Positions 1-5,983 of a stretch of 7,983 nucleotides of DNA are shown here, one piece after another. Source of the stretch: Nitrospirales bacterium. GTDB lineage: Bacteria; Nitrospirota; Nitrospiria; Nitrospirales; UBA8639. The stretch is from the NCBI GenBank assembly GCA_029261305.1, contig JAJDBO010000282.1:1-7983 (forward strand). The letters are read 5' to 3'. Both the position numbers and the translations under genes were made by a program. The stretch's first letter is position 1, and every line of letters begins with the position of its first letter. Below the pieces are notes generated by a model. It was not told where the DNA came from, did no database searches, and saw nothing but the letters and a program-made list of their open reading frames with translations.

Positions 1-2
1 TG

Positions 3-200
3 ATTGATTTATCCTATCCCAACACTCTGATGAAAGAATTCACCGAAAGAGAAGGAATTCCCTTTTTAGATTTAACGCACTATTTTAGAAGTGAGAGTGA
101 ACATATTTCTTTGTATTTTACCTATGATGGACATTGGACAAAAGAAGGCCATCATCTTGCGGGGAAAATACTAAATGAAAGGCTAAACGAACTATTATAG
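3..200 (+). CDS. SGNH/GDSL-type hydrolase or O-acyltransferase, C-terminal fragment
   Basis: An open frame enters from the left edge and ends at TAG (198-200), giving 65 visible residues with no start. The diagnostic part is DGHWTKEGHHLAG at visible residues 42-54. This matches the last conserved block of SGNH-fold esterases and acetyltransferases, where an Asp and a His (here D42 and H44) complete the catalytic triad; the DxHW form is typical of AlgX/AlgJ/DltD-like O-acyltransferases. The preceding GIPFLDLTHYF (18-28) fits the strand and helix that usually lead into this block. The nucleophile Ser, the Gly/Asn oxyanion blocks and any signal or membrane segment lie outside the window, so substrate and location cannot be set. 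The gene is AT-rich compared with the rest of the window, which could mean a transferred polysaccharide or envelope locus to the left. The family call is fairly sure; hydrolase versus acyltransferase is open. Confidence 0.7.
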   Translation: MDLSYPNTLMKEFTEREGIPFLDLTHYFRSESEHISLYFTYDGHWTKEGHHLAGKILNERLNELL

Positions 201-201
201 G

Positions 202-229
202 TTAGAGAATATAAATTTTCTAATCTTTT
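202..229 (+). terminator. Possible weak terminator after the SGNH gene
   Basis: Immediately after the stop codon, TTAGAGAA (202-209) can pair with TTTTCTAA (216-223), with one G-T wobble and a six-base loop, followed by C and TTTT (226-229) and further T-rich sequence. The position and the T-run fit a Rho-independent terminator, but the stem is almost all A-T pairs and would be weak. Confidence 0.3.
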
Positions 230-791
230 AATTTATTTGGGACTTAGCCAAGGCGATAGAAATAATGCTCATTATAGATCGCTATGGTTTTCAGAAAAAA
301 TTCTCCAACGACTTCTAGAGTTTTCGATCTGAGGAAAATTTCTGAGACTTATGGACTGAACCAGGAAGATTTTCAGGAAATAAGTCAATGCAAAACTCTG
401 TCGTGCTGGTTACCTCAAAGGTATTGAAGATGGTGATCTTGAATATGATGATGTTGAACATGATGGGGATCTGTTGTGTTAATAGAGCAAACCATACCAA
501 CTTATATCTTTCCCATCCTAAATCCCCACGCTTGGCTTGAGGAGCGTTATACGATCTGGCTGACGTATTCTCCAAAATCCCTTCGACTTAGATTGGGGGC
601 AAAAAAATATTCCCTCAGAACGTGGCGCCCTTACAGAAGGTGGGCTCGGATCAAAGAGAGTGGGAAGTCCAGCGGTGTTTTTGAAAATGCCGGGTCACGC
701 CTAAACAAGAACCAAAATAGTTTTTCTTTGATAGCGAAGAGGGCCAATAATTTTGGTGGGGTCGTTTAGTGATAAACATGGAAGTGAAAAC
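230..791. other. Long gap without a supportable gene
   Basis: About 560 bases separate the SGNH fragment from the YaiI gene. The left part (to about 480) is AT-rich and the right part is closer to the rest of the window. Open frames exist at 476-769 (plus, GTG start, 97 codons) and 315-575 (minus, 86 codons), but neither has a convincing ribosome binding site or any family motif, and they overlap in part. A run of GATG/TGAT-like triplets at about 427-465 is low-complexity rather than a clear repeat. The promoter of the YaiI gene is probably near the right end, but I cannot pick out good -35 and -10 boxes. Confidence 0.5.
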
Positions 792-1259
792 ATGTCTATT
801 TGGGTTGATGCAGATGCCTGTCCGAAGGTGATCAAGGAAATTTTGTTTCGCGCGGCAGAACGAACAGCTGTACCAGTCACACTTGTGGCGAATCGACTTT
901 TGCACACCCCACCATCGCCATACATTTTTGCTCTCCAAGTTGCCAATGGGTTTGATGTGGCTGATTCCGAAATCGTGAAAAGAGTCGAACCTGGCGACCT
1001 TGTGGTCACGGCCGACATTCCGCTGGCCGCAGAGGTGATCGCTAAGGGTGGACATGCACTGGATCCACGCGGTGAAATGCACTCCGCGGATACCATTCAA
1101 GCCCGACTCACATTGCGGGATTTTATGGAAACCCTACGAGCCAGCGGGATTGAGACAGGAGGTCCTTCGGCGCTTAGTCAACGAGACCGGCAATTATTTG
1201 CCAAGCATCTTGATCGCTATCTCATGTCCGTCGTCAAACAGAAAAACGAGAAGGACTAA
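792..1259 (+). CDS. yaiI: YaiI/YqxD family protein (DUF188)
   Basis: This 155-residue protein matches the YaiI/YqxD family along its whole length. It closely resembles E. coli YaiI from memory: it starts [18 protein letters not shown], has [10 protein letters not shown] at 53-62, [12 protein letters not shown] at 68-79, DPRG at 91-94, and ends with the [13 protein letters not shown] (108-120), GGP (123-125) and LSQRDRQ (128-134) blocks. The family belongs to the PIN-like nuclease clan; D6, D8 and D75 are the likely acidic metal-binding residues. Its cellular function is still not settled, and it is expected in the cytoplasm. I chose the ATG at 792 because family members start right before the IWVDADACP motif and because GGAAGTG (780-786) sits five bases upstream; a GTG-led extension from 753 adds 13 residues unlike the family. 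The next gene on the same strand begins 103 bases downstream, so co-transcription is possible but not shown. Confidence 0.95.
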   Translation: MSIWVDADACPKVIKEILFRAAERTAVPVTLVANRLLHTPPSPYIFALQVANGFDVADSEIVKRVEPGDLVVTADIPLAAEVIAKGGHALDPRGEMHSADTIQARLTLRDFMETLRASGIETGGPSALSQRDRQLFAKHLDRYLMSVVKQKNEKD

Positions 1260-1352
1260 CACCATCATCATTTATTCGTGTTTTTAACGGGTCAGGTTGG
1301 ATACAGTAAATTTAGCTCCCTCGTAGGTTTTTCATGACTTGAGAATCGTGTT

Positions 1353-1357
1353 AGGAG
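1353..1357 (+). promoter_or_regulatory. Ribosome binding site that sets the peptidase start
   Basis: AGGAG lies five bases before the ATG at 1363. This favours that ATG over the in-frame TTG at 1339, which has no comparable site. Confidence 0.75.
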
Positions 1358-1362
1358 TGAGG

Positions 1363-2385
1363 ATGGAACGTGCAGCCGCACAGTGGATTGATGGGCCAGA
1401 TGAGCAAATATTAGATCTTCGTTTTTGTGATCTGGGACTCAAAATTCCGGGTAGTCCCATTGCCCCTTATGTTCGGCAATTGAACCATGAGTTGAAGCAG
1501 CGGGGACTGGTGTTTCGTCCGCATTGTTGGTTGTCTGACGATTGGTTTTCTCCCGATGGCGTTCCAGGGATCGCGCTCCCGTTTTATATGGCCCACCCAC
1601 GATTGAAACGTCTGGAACTCAACCAAATGTTGGAAGTCGAAGGGGGAACGGCAGAATGGTGTATGCGCATTCTGCGACATGAAGCTGGCCATGCCATTGA
1701 AAATGCGTATCGATTGCGGCGACTTCGTCGTCGGCAAGAATTATTTGGAAAATCATCCAAGACCTATCCCGATTGGTACACGCCGCATCCCTACAGTAAG
1801 CGATATGTCGTTCATTTGGATATGTGGTATGCCCAAAGTCATCCAGACGAGGACTTCGCCGAAACCTTCGCTGTCTGGCTAGATCCCGAGTCCAATTGGA
1901 AGTTACGTTATGCCGATTGGCCGGCGTTTCGAAAACTTCAGTATGTGGATGAACTCATGCAAAGTCTGGCAGGAAAAATTCCGCCGGTCATTAATAAACA
2001 TCGTGTCGATCCCCTCGGAAATCTGCAAAAGACTCTTCGCCAACATTATCATGAAAAGCGAGATCGTTATGGTCTCGATTACCCAGATTTTTATGAGCGG
2101 GATTTGCGCCGGTTATTTTCAGACCATCCTGACTACCAGAAAAACCCACGAGCCGATCAATATTTATCGAAAATCCGAAAAGATGTGAGGAAGAAGGTCA
2201 CCTATTGGACCGGGGAGTACCAATACACCATTGATCAGCTCCTGAAGAAGATGATTACCTTTTGCCGGAAGCATAAGTTGAAATTGGTGGGAAGTGAGGA
2301 ACAAACCAAGCTGGATTTCATGGTCTTGTTAACGGTGCAAACCATGAATTATTTGCATGATGGCCACCATCGAGTCGCGTTATGA
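1363..2385 (+). CDS. Putative zinc-dependent metallopeptidase (zincin, HEAGH motif)
   Basis: This 340-residue protein has the zincin active-site signature RHEAGHAIENAY: H106 and H110 would bind zinc and E107 would be the general base. A second conserved stretch, HPDEDFAETFAVWL (160-173), lies about 50 residues later and probably supplies the third, acidic ligand (E163 or E167), as in gluzincin-like families. The architecture fits the putative zinc-binding metallopeptidase family that Pfam places around PF15887; I could not check that assignment. The N-terminal half (31-100) looks like a substrate-side domain, and the C-terminal 150 residues are rich in Lys, Arg, Tyr and His with no motif I recognise. 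There is no signal peptide or membrane segment, so it is expected in the cytoplasm. Its TGA stop overlaps the ATG of the following ATP-grasp gene (ATGA at 2382-2385), which implies coupled translation and a shared pathway. Peptidase chemistry is inferred from the motif; the substrate is unknown. Confidence 0.85.
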   Translation: MERAAAQWIDGPDEQILDLRFCDLGLKIPGSPIAPYVRQLNHELKQRGLVFRPHCWLSDDWFSPDGVPGIALPFYMAHPRLKRLELNQMLEVEGGTAEWCMRILRHEAGHAIENAYRLRRLRRRQELFGKSSKTYPDWYTPHPYSKRYVVHLDMWYAQSHPDEDFAETFAVWLDPESNWKLRYADWPAFRKLQYVDELMQSLAGKIPPVINKHRVDPLGNLQKTLRQHYHEKRDRYGLDYPDFYERDLRRLFSDHPDYQKNPRADQYLSKIRKDVRKKVTYWTGEYQYTIDQLLKKMITFCRKHKLKLVGSEEQTKLDFMVLLTVQTMNYLHDGHHRVAL

Positions 2386-3410
2386 GAAAACTTCGAATTT
2401 TGGCACTTATGCATGTAGACCTTGTTCCGCCAAAGGATGTGAAAGGGGTGGATCTTTCAACGGTGAGTTGGAGAACTGAGTACGATGTGGTGGAGGCCTT
2501 GAAAGGTTTGGGGCACGAAGTGTTTCCCGTGGGGGTGTGGAATGATTTGGGAGTGATTCGAGACGCCATCGAAACCCTAAAGCCGCATATTGCGTTCAAC
2601 CTACTAGAGGAATTTGCGAATCAGACAACATACGATCAGAACGTCGTGTCTTATCTGGAACTGCTCGGCTTGCCATATACCGGCTGTAATCCGCGAGGCC
2701 TCATGTTGGCGAGGGATAAAGGATGGACAAAAAAGATTTTATCCTATCATCGCATTTCCGTCCCGGAGTTTTTAGTGGTGCCGATCCGGAGGACGGTGAA
2801 GCGGCCGAAACGTCTGGCGTTTCCGTTGATTGTCAAATCCATGACCGAAGAAGCATCATTGGGGATATCGCAGGCTTCCATCGTGGAAGATGAGGAGAAG
2901 TTACGGGAACGGGTGGACTTCATTCATCATAGTACGGGTGTTGGGACTACGGCCTTGGTGGAACGGTATATTGAAGGTCGTGAACTTTATGTCGGAGTAT
3001 TGGGGAATGCTCGGCTTCAAGTCCTTCCGATTTGGGAATTGGTGTTGGATGATATGCCAGAGGATGCCAAGAAAATTGCGACAGCCCGAGTAAAGTGGAG
3101 CGATAAATATCAGAAAAAATATGGCATTCGTTCACAAGAGGCCAAGGGATTGTCTCCTGAACTTCAACACAAAATTCAAAAGGTGGCCAAGCGTGTGTAT
3201 CGTCACCTGTCGCTCTCTGGGTATGCCCGAATTGATTTGCGGCTGGCGGAACATGAACAGAATAAGATCTATGTCTTGGAGGCAAATCCGAATGCTCAAT
3301 TGGCCTATGGTGAAGATTTGGCCGATTCCGCAAAGCGTGCTGGACTTTCTTACTCAGACCTTCTGCAACGAATTATCAGTCTCGGGTTAACGTTCCATCC
3401 TGATCGATGA
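2382..3410 (+). CDS. ATP-grasp ligase related to D-alanine-D-alanine ligase
   Basis: This 342-residue protein has the full ATP-grasp layout. The N-terminal pre-ATP-grasp domain contains HIAFNLLEEFAN (69-80) and the Ddl-like LLGLPYTGCNPRGLMLARDK (94-113). The ATP-binding domain has FPLIVKS (147-153, K152 contacting ATP), the loop EASLGIS (157-163) and the hinge ALVERYIEGREL (191-202). The Mg-binding end has GYARIDLRL (280-288) with D285, and YVLEANPN (297-304) with E300 and N302. Such enzymes join a carboxylate to an amine through an acyl-phosphate. The final block reads EANPN rather than the Ddl EVNTxPG, so it is probably not the cell-wall ligase itself but a relative acting on another amino acid or peptide. 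The ATG overlaps the upstream peptidase stop by four bases and there is no strong ribosome binding site, which again suggests coupling. No terminator is visible in the 30 bases before the convergent TfoX-like gene. Fold and catalysis are sure; the substrate is not. Confidence 0.9.
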   Translation: MRKLRILALMHVDLVPPKDVKGVDLSTVSWRTEYDVVEALKGLGHEVFPVGVWNDLGVIRDAIETLKPHIAFNLLEEFANQTTYDQNVVSYLELLGLPYTGCNPRGLMLARDKGWTKKILSYHRISVPEFLVVPIRRTVKRPKRLAFPLIVKSMTEEASLGISQASIVEDEEKLRERVDFIHHSTGVGTTALVERYIEGRELYVGVLGNARLQVLPIWELVLDDMPEDAKKIATARVKWSDKYQKKYGIRSQEAKGLSPELQHKIQKVAKRVYRHLSLSGYARIDLRLAEHEQNKIYVLEANPNAQLAYGEDLADSAKRAGLSYSDLLQRIISLGLTFHPDR

Positions 3411-3440
3411 CTTCAACCTCAGACCTGCCGGAAAGATCCT

Positions 3441-3791
3441 TCATGGTTTTCTCAATAATTTTTTCTTTTTGGGAGGGAGGACTCCTACAAATTGAATAGC
3501 CAGAGCTACCCATTCTCTTAGGGCAGAGGTAGGGCAGCTTGTGGCATCAACCCAAATCAATCCACCCATACGCCTTCCATTGAATTCGATAATGCTGGAC
3601 CTCGGTCGTGCGAGAGCCTGTGCCTCCTGCTCCTTACCCACGCGAAACATAAAACGTTCCTTCTCCACTCCGCAGAGCATATGGCCTGCCATGAGGAAAC
3701 ACAGACCGCCAAACATTTTCTTTTCTTCAATGTTTGGCTTAGTTTTCAAAATGACACGAAGGTTTGTGGCAAGTTGTTCATCATAGGCCAT
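3441..3791 (-). CDS. TfoX/Sxy N-terminal-domain protein
   Basis: This 116-residue protein consists of one TfoX N-terminal domain. Typical features are MAYDEQLATNLR at the start, EEKKMFGGLCFLMAGHMLCGV (22-42), the FMFRVGKEQ strand (47-55), ALARP (59-63), a GRRMGGLIWV strand (72-81), and the closing ALREWVALAIQFVGVLPPK (90-108). In Haemophilus and Vibrio, full-length TfoX/Sxy activates competence genes, but stand-alone N-terminal-domain proteins like this one lack the helical C-terminal domain and their role is not known. The tail is lysine-rich (PPKKKKLLRKP). The ATG at 3791 fits the family start exactly; the ribosome binding site is weak (GAAGAAAG about 10 bases upstream). The gene converges on the ATP-grasp gene with a 30-base gap, and the hairpin at 3841-3864 separates it from the operon upstream, so it probably has its own promoter in the short 3792-3840 stretch, where I see no clear boxes. 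Confidence 0.9.
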   Translation of the reverse strand: MAYDEQLATNLRVILKTKPNIEEKKMFGGLCFLMAGHMLCGVEKERFMFRVGKEQEAQALARPRSSIIEFNGRRMGGLIWVDATSCPTSALREWVALAIQFVGVLPPKKKKLLRKP

Positions 3792-3831
3792 TGCAAAAGG
3801 CTTTCTTCACATCACGAACAACGGAACTGTT

Positions 3832-3864
3832 GGGAATAAAGACCACATTCCTATGAATGTGGTC
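3832..3864 (-). terminator. Rho-independent terminator of the arsR operon
   Basis: GACCACATTC (3841-3850) and GAATGTGGTC (3855-3864) form a perfect 10-bp stem with the four-base loop CTAT. Read on the minus strand, the hairpin lies 19 bases after the stop codon at 3884 and is followed by TTTATT, a short T-run. The plus-strand side has no T-run, so it acts in the minus direction. Confidence 0.75.
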
Positions 3865-3883
3865 CCTCACGAAGATAGTAGAG

Positions 3884-4417
3884 TTACTTGATACGGGAGT
3901 AGGCGACCTTAACGACTTGGTTCGGTTTGCCCGGTTCGGATTTTGTCCATTGTTGGGTGATCTGGTCGTTTCCGTTAAACGTCATCGCTGCTGCGTGCAT
4001 GTGTTGGTCATGAGCTTCATCGATATCAGAGTCCTGAGACAAACTGAAGGATAGCGTATCGCCGTTCATAGAAGTGAGCGTCATTTTTGGTTGGTTCCCA
4101 AGCGAGCAGTAATGGGTGAAATTCACTTGATGGTGTGAATCGTCGTGATAGACGGTCACCATCTCATGGGGGGCTCCTTCAAACACGGTCTCGATGAGGG
4201 CACTGCCATTGGAGGTGACCCTGTAACTGGTCGTGACCTTCATGGTCTCTTTTCCCATATCCATCATTCCCTCCCAAGAACCAGCGAGCAATTTCATCCG
4301 TTCAAATGCCTCTGAACCCACATACGGTGGTGGAGCTTGTTCTTGGGCTGACACCAGATGTGGCGTGAGAATCAAAAAACCAAGGGTAAGCACTGTGAAG
4401 AATCGAGGTGTATGCAT
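3884..4417 (-). CDS. Secreted DUF1579-like protein
   Basis: This 177-residue protein starts with a classic Sec signal peptide: MHTPR, then a hydrophobic core from F6 to about L21, and a VSA|QE cleavage site after residue 24. The mature part has FERMKLLAGSWEG (38-50), then SNGSALIETVFEGAPHEMVTVYH (69-91) and THYCSLGNQPKM (101-112). This pattern is known to me from DUF1579-like secreted proteins with a predicted lipocalin-like beta-barrel; no catalytic residues are obvious and the role is unknown. The location is probably periplasmic. I chose the ATG at 4417 because AAAGGAG (4424-4430) stands six bases upstream and because only this start puts the signal peptide at the N-terminus; a longer frame reaches back to 4570 through the ArsR gene and is spurious. 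It lies 62 bases downstream of the ArsR gene on the same strand with a terminator after it, so the two are probably co-transcribed. The family call is moderate; the secretion call is strong. Confidence 0.8.
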   Translation of the reverse strand: MHTPRFFTVLTLGFLILTPHLVSAQEQAPPPYVGSEAFERMKLLAGSWEGMMDMGKETMKVTTSYRVTSNGSALIETVFEGAPHEMVTVYHDDSHHQVNFTHYCSLGNQPKMTLTSMNGDTLSFSLSQDSDIDEAHDQHMHAAAMTFNGNDQITQQWTKSEPGKPNQVVKVAYSRIK

Positions 4418-4423
4418 AACGAT

Positions 4424-4430
4424 CTCCTTT
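4424..4430 (-). promoter_or_regulatory. Strong ribosome binding site of the secreted DUF1579-like gene
   Basis: On the minus strand AAAGGAG precedes the ATG at 4417 with a six-base spacer. It fixes the start directly before the signal peptide. Confidence 0.85.
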
Positions 4431-4479
4431 ACGTGAGAGGGATAATTCACTGAAACAATGCTGCGAATGTTTTGACCAA

Positions 4480-4824
4480 TTACTTTATCTTTTCTTTCGT
4501 AGGTTGAGCGACAAACGCCTCCAAGGAATCCAATCGTGTATTCCAAAACTGCCGATAAAAATGCATCCATTCTTCAACAGATTGAAGTGTCGAAGGATTG
4601 ATGGAACAAAGGACATCTCGTCCATGTCGAGTTTTTTCGATAAGACCAGCTTCTTCAAGCACCGCCAAATGTTTGGACGTTGCGGCTTTGCTAAAGGAAA
4701 AGGACTGGGCTAAGTCCTTAACCTGGCATCCGTTCCCAGCCAACGCACGAAGCATTTTGCGTCGTGAGGGATCCGAGAGGGCATAGAAAATCCGATTAAG
4801 AGATTTTTCTGTCGTGGCGACCAT
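4480..4824 (-). CDS. ArsR-family winged-helix transcriptional repressor
   Basis: This 114-residue protein is a typical ArsR/SmtB-fold regulator. It has IFYALSDPSRRKMLRAL (12-28), the first helix of the helix-turn-helix at QVKDLAQSFSFS (34-45), the recognition helix KAATSKHLAVLEEAGLIE (46-63) and the wing KTRHGRDVLCSINP (64-77). The C-terminal FWNTRLDSLEAF (93-104) is characteristic of the ArsR subgroup often found beside SRPBCC/AHSA1 genes. The ELCVCDL metal site of true arsenic or cadmium sensors is absent (the region reads GNGCQVKDL); only C33 and C73 occur, so a metal signal is not indicated. The ATG at 4824 fits the family length. It has no good ribosome binding site at normal distance, and the best promoter would start transcription close to the ATG. 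The gene lies between the palindromic operator candidate at 4848-4881 and the secreted DUF1579-like gene, so autorepression of this two-gene unit is likely. Confidence 0.93.
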   Translation of the reverse strand: MVATTEKSLNRIFYALSDPSRRKMLRALAGNGCQVKDLAQSFSFSKAATSKHLAVLEEAGLIEKTRHGRDVLCSINPSTLQSVEEWMHFYRQFWNTRLDSLEAFVAQPTKEKIK

Positions 4825-4830
4825 GCCTCT

Positions 4831-4860
4831 AAAATACTCTCCGACTGTTTATATTGTCAA
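4831..4860 (-). promoter_or_regulatory. Candidate sigma-70 promoter of arsR
   Basis: On the minus strand a consensus -35 box TTGACA (4860-4855) is followed after 18 bases by TATTTT (4836-4831). The -35 box lies inside the left arm of the palindrome, so repressor binding there would block it. With normal spacing transcription would begin at about 4824, the first base of the arsR start codon. This is inferred from sequence only. Confidence 0.45.
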
Positions 4861-4881
4861 CCATTTGGTTGACAATATAAA
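4848..4881. promoter_or_regulatory. Perfect palindrome, probable ArsR operator
   Basis: TTTATATTGTCAACCA (4848-4863) and its exact reverse complement (4866-4881) are separated by only TT (4864-4865), giving a 34-bp dyad. It lies in the divergent region 24 bases before the arsR start. Its core, CAACCA-TT-TGGTTG, is the kind of dyad bound by dimeric ArsR-type repressors, and each arm carries TTGACA facing outwards. It has no T-run after it and sits upstream of both genes, so an operator is more likely than a terminator. That the neighbouring ArsR protein binds it is inferred from position. Confidence 0.75.
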
Positions 4882-4922
4882 TGGTCGTTAACATTCAAAG
4901 TGCCGAATTTGAGAATGAAGTT

Positions 4923-4928
4923 TATAAT
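4923..4928 (+). promoter_or_regulatory. Possible -10 box for the NmrA-type gene
   Basis: A perfect TATAAT stands at 4923-4928 in the 190-base leader of the NmrA-type gene. The -35 region 17 bases upstream (GTGCCG, 4900-4905) matches the consensus at only three positions. If used, it gives a leader of about 135 bases. The plus-strand TTGACA in the palindrome (4869-4874) has no good -10 box at 16-18 bases. Confidence 0.3.
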
Positions 4929-5060
4929 GGCGTGCATTGAGAGTTGGCTTTCTTGAGGGTGGGCTTCTTGTCCGAGGATGGTAGTGAATTTTATCCTCAG
5001 GAAGGGAAATAAAATCTCAGCGCGGTCATCCTGGCTTGGGGCAAATGGAAAATTATCAAA

Positions 5061-5067
5061 AGGGGGA
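5061..5067 (+). promoter_or_regulatory. Ribosome binding site that sets the NmrA-type gene start
   Basis: AGGGGGA lies four bases before the ATG at 5072. It favours that ATG over the in-frame TTG at 5036 and ATG at 5045. Confidence 0.8.
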
Positions 5068-5071
5068 ATTC

Positions 5072-5983
5072 ATGGCTAACAAGATCATCGCCGTCATGGG
5101 TGCGACAGGCACACAAGGAAGCGGAGTCGTCAAAGAACTCCTGGCTCGCGGACAGTTTGGTGTTCGAGCATTAACCCGCAATCCCAATAGCGAAAAAGCG
5201 CAAGCTCTAAAAAAGCAAGGTTGCCAAGTCGTACAAGGAGATTTGACGAAACCCGAGACCCTAGAGCCTGCATTCACCGGAGCACATGGAGCGTTTCTCG
5301 TCACCAACTTTTGGGATCCTGGCACTTCCGCGAGCGAAACGGCGCAAGGCACTCTGGCAGTGAAGGCGGCCAAGGCGGCAGGTGTACAACATCTTGTCTG
5401 GTCAACCCTTCCTAATTGCAAAGAAATTTCTGGAGGCAAATACGAGGTCATTCATTTTACTGGTAAGGCTCTCGTGGATGTTGAAGTGATAGCCGCATCA
5501 TTTTCGTACAGCACCTTTGTCGAGGCGCCCATGTATTTCCAAAACTTTATTGGGATGATGCCTCCCCAGCCTCTTGGGGACGGACGAACAGGGTGGACCA
5601 TTGCGATGAGCCCAGATTCCAAGACTGTGCATGTGGGCGATCCGACTGAACTTGGCAGGTTAGTCGCTCGGGCATTAGAACAGCCAGAGAATTTTGGGCA
5701 GGGTCAGTATCTGGCACAAGCATCAGAAACCACGAGTTGGCAGGAATTGGTCGATACGCTGAATAAGCAGGGACACAACTTCGCCGTCACTCAGGTCCCC
5801 AATGAAGTTTATGATTCGTTTCCCTTCCCAGGTGCCCAGGAGTTTCGAGAAATGATGAACTACTTCGAGGACTACACCTATTTTGGACCGGATGCCGAGA
5901 AAAAAATCGCCTTGGCCAAAAAACTCTGCCCCGAGGGTTTTACGACGTTTGCCGAATGGGCATCACAAAATATGAAGCCTTGA
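5072..5983 (+). CDS. NmrA/HSCARG-type NAD(P)-binding protein
   Basis: This 303-residue protein is an atypical short-chain dehydrogenase of the NmrA group, closest in pattern to human HSCARG (NMRAL1). It begins MANKIIAVMGATGTQGSGVV, with the dinucleotide-binding GATGTQG at 10-16, followed by VRALTRNP (31-38), where R36 is placed to hold the NADP 2'-phosphate. It continues with VVQGDL (53-58), AFLVTNFWD (74-82), HFTGK (128-132) and SFVEAPMYFQNF-like sequence near 155-165. Many members sense the NADP/NADPH ratio and act as regulators rather than enzymes; others are reductases, and the SDR Tyr-x-x-x-Lys pair is not obvious here. It is cytoplasmic, with no signal peptide. It is transcribed away from the ArsR gene, with the shared palindrome about 190 bases upstream, so common control is possible. 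No clear terminator follows. The family is sure; sensor versus reductase is not. Confidence 0.92.
   Translation: MANKIIAVMGATGTQGSGVVKELLARGQFGVRALTRNPNSEKAQALKKQGCQVVQGDLTKPETLEPAFTGAHGAFLVTNFWDPGTSASETAQGTLAVKAAKAAGVQHLVWSTLPNCKEISGGKYEVIHFTGKALVDVEVIAASFSYSTFVEAPMYFQNFIGMMPPQPLGDGRTGWTIAMSPDSKTVHVGDPTELGRLVARALEQPENFGQGQYLAQASETTSWQELVDTLNKQGHNFAVTQVPNEVYDSFPFPGAQEFREMMNYFEDYTYFGPDAEKKIALAKKLCPEGFTTFAEWASQNMKP

Noticed and set aside
427..465. Run of GATG/TGAT triplets resembling a tandem repeat
   Set aside because: The units do not keep a constant period; it looks like low-complexity sequence.
315..575. 86-codon minus-strand frame
   Set aside because: No family motif, and it sits in the AT-rich gap with no supporting context.
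476..769. 97-codon plus-strand frame with GTG start
   Set aside because: No ribosome binding site, no motif, unusual composition (many Arg, Ser and Lys), and it overlaps a minus-strand frame in the same gap.
651..1100. Minus-strand frames of 149 and 131 codons opposite the YaiI gene
   Set aside because: They are shadows of the well-matched YaiI coding region on the plus strand.
1339..1362. TTG start adding eight residues to the metallopeptidase
   Set aside because: AGGAG is placed correctly for the ATG at 1363, and the TTG has no comparable site.
4418..4570. 51-residue upstream extension of the secreted protein
   Set aside because: It overlaps the ArsR gene and would bury the signal peptide; AAAGGAG fits the ATG at 4417.
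4848..4881. Palindrome read as a bidirectional terminator
   Set aside because: It lies upstream of both divergent genes and no T-run follows either side; an operator fits better.
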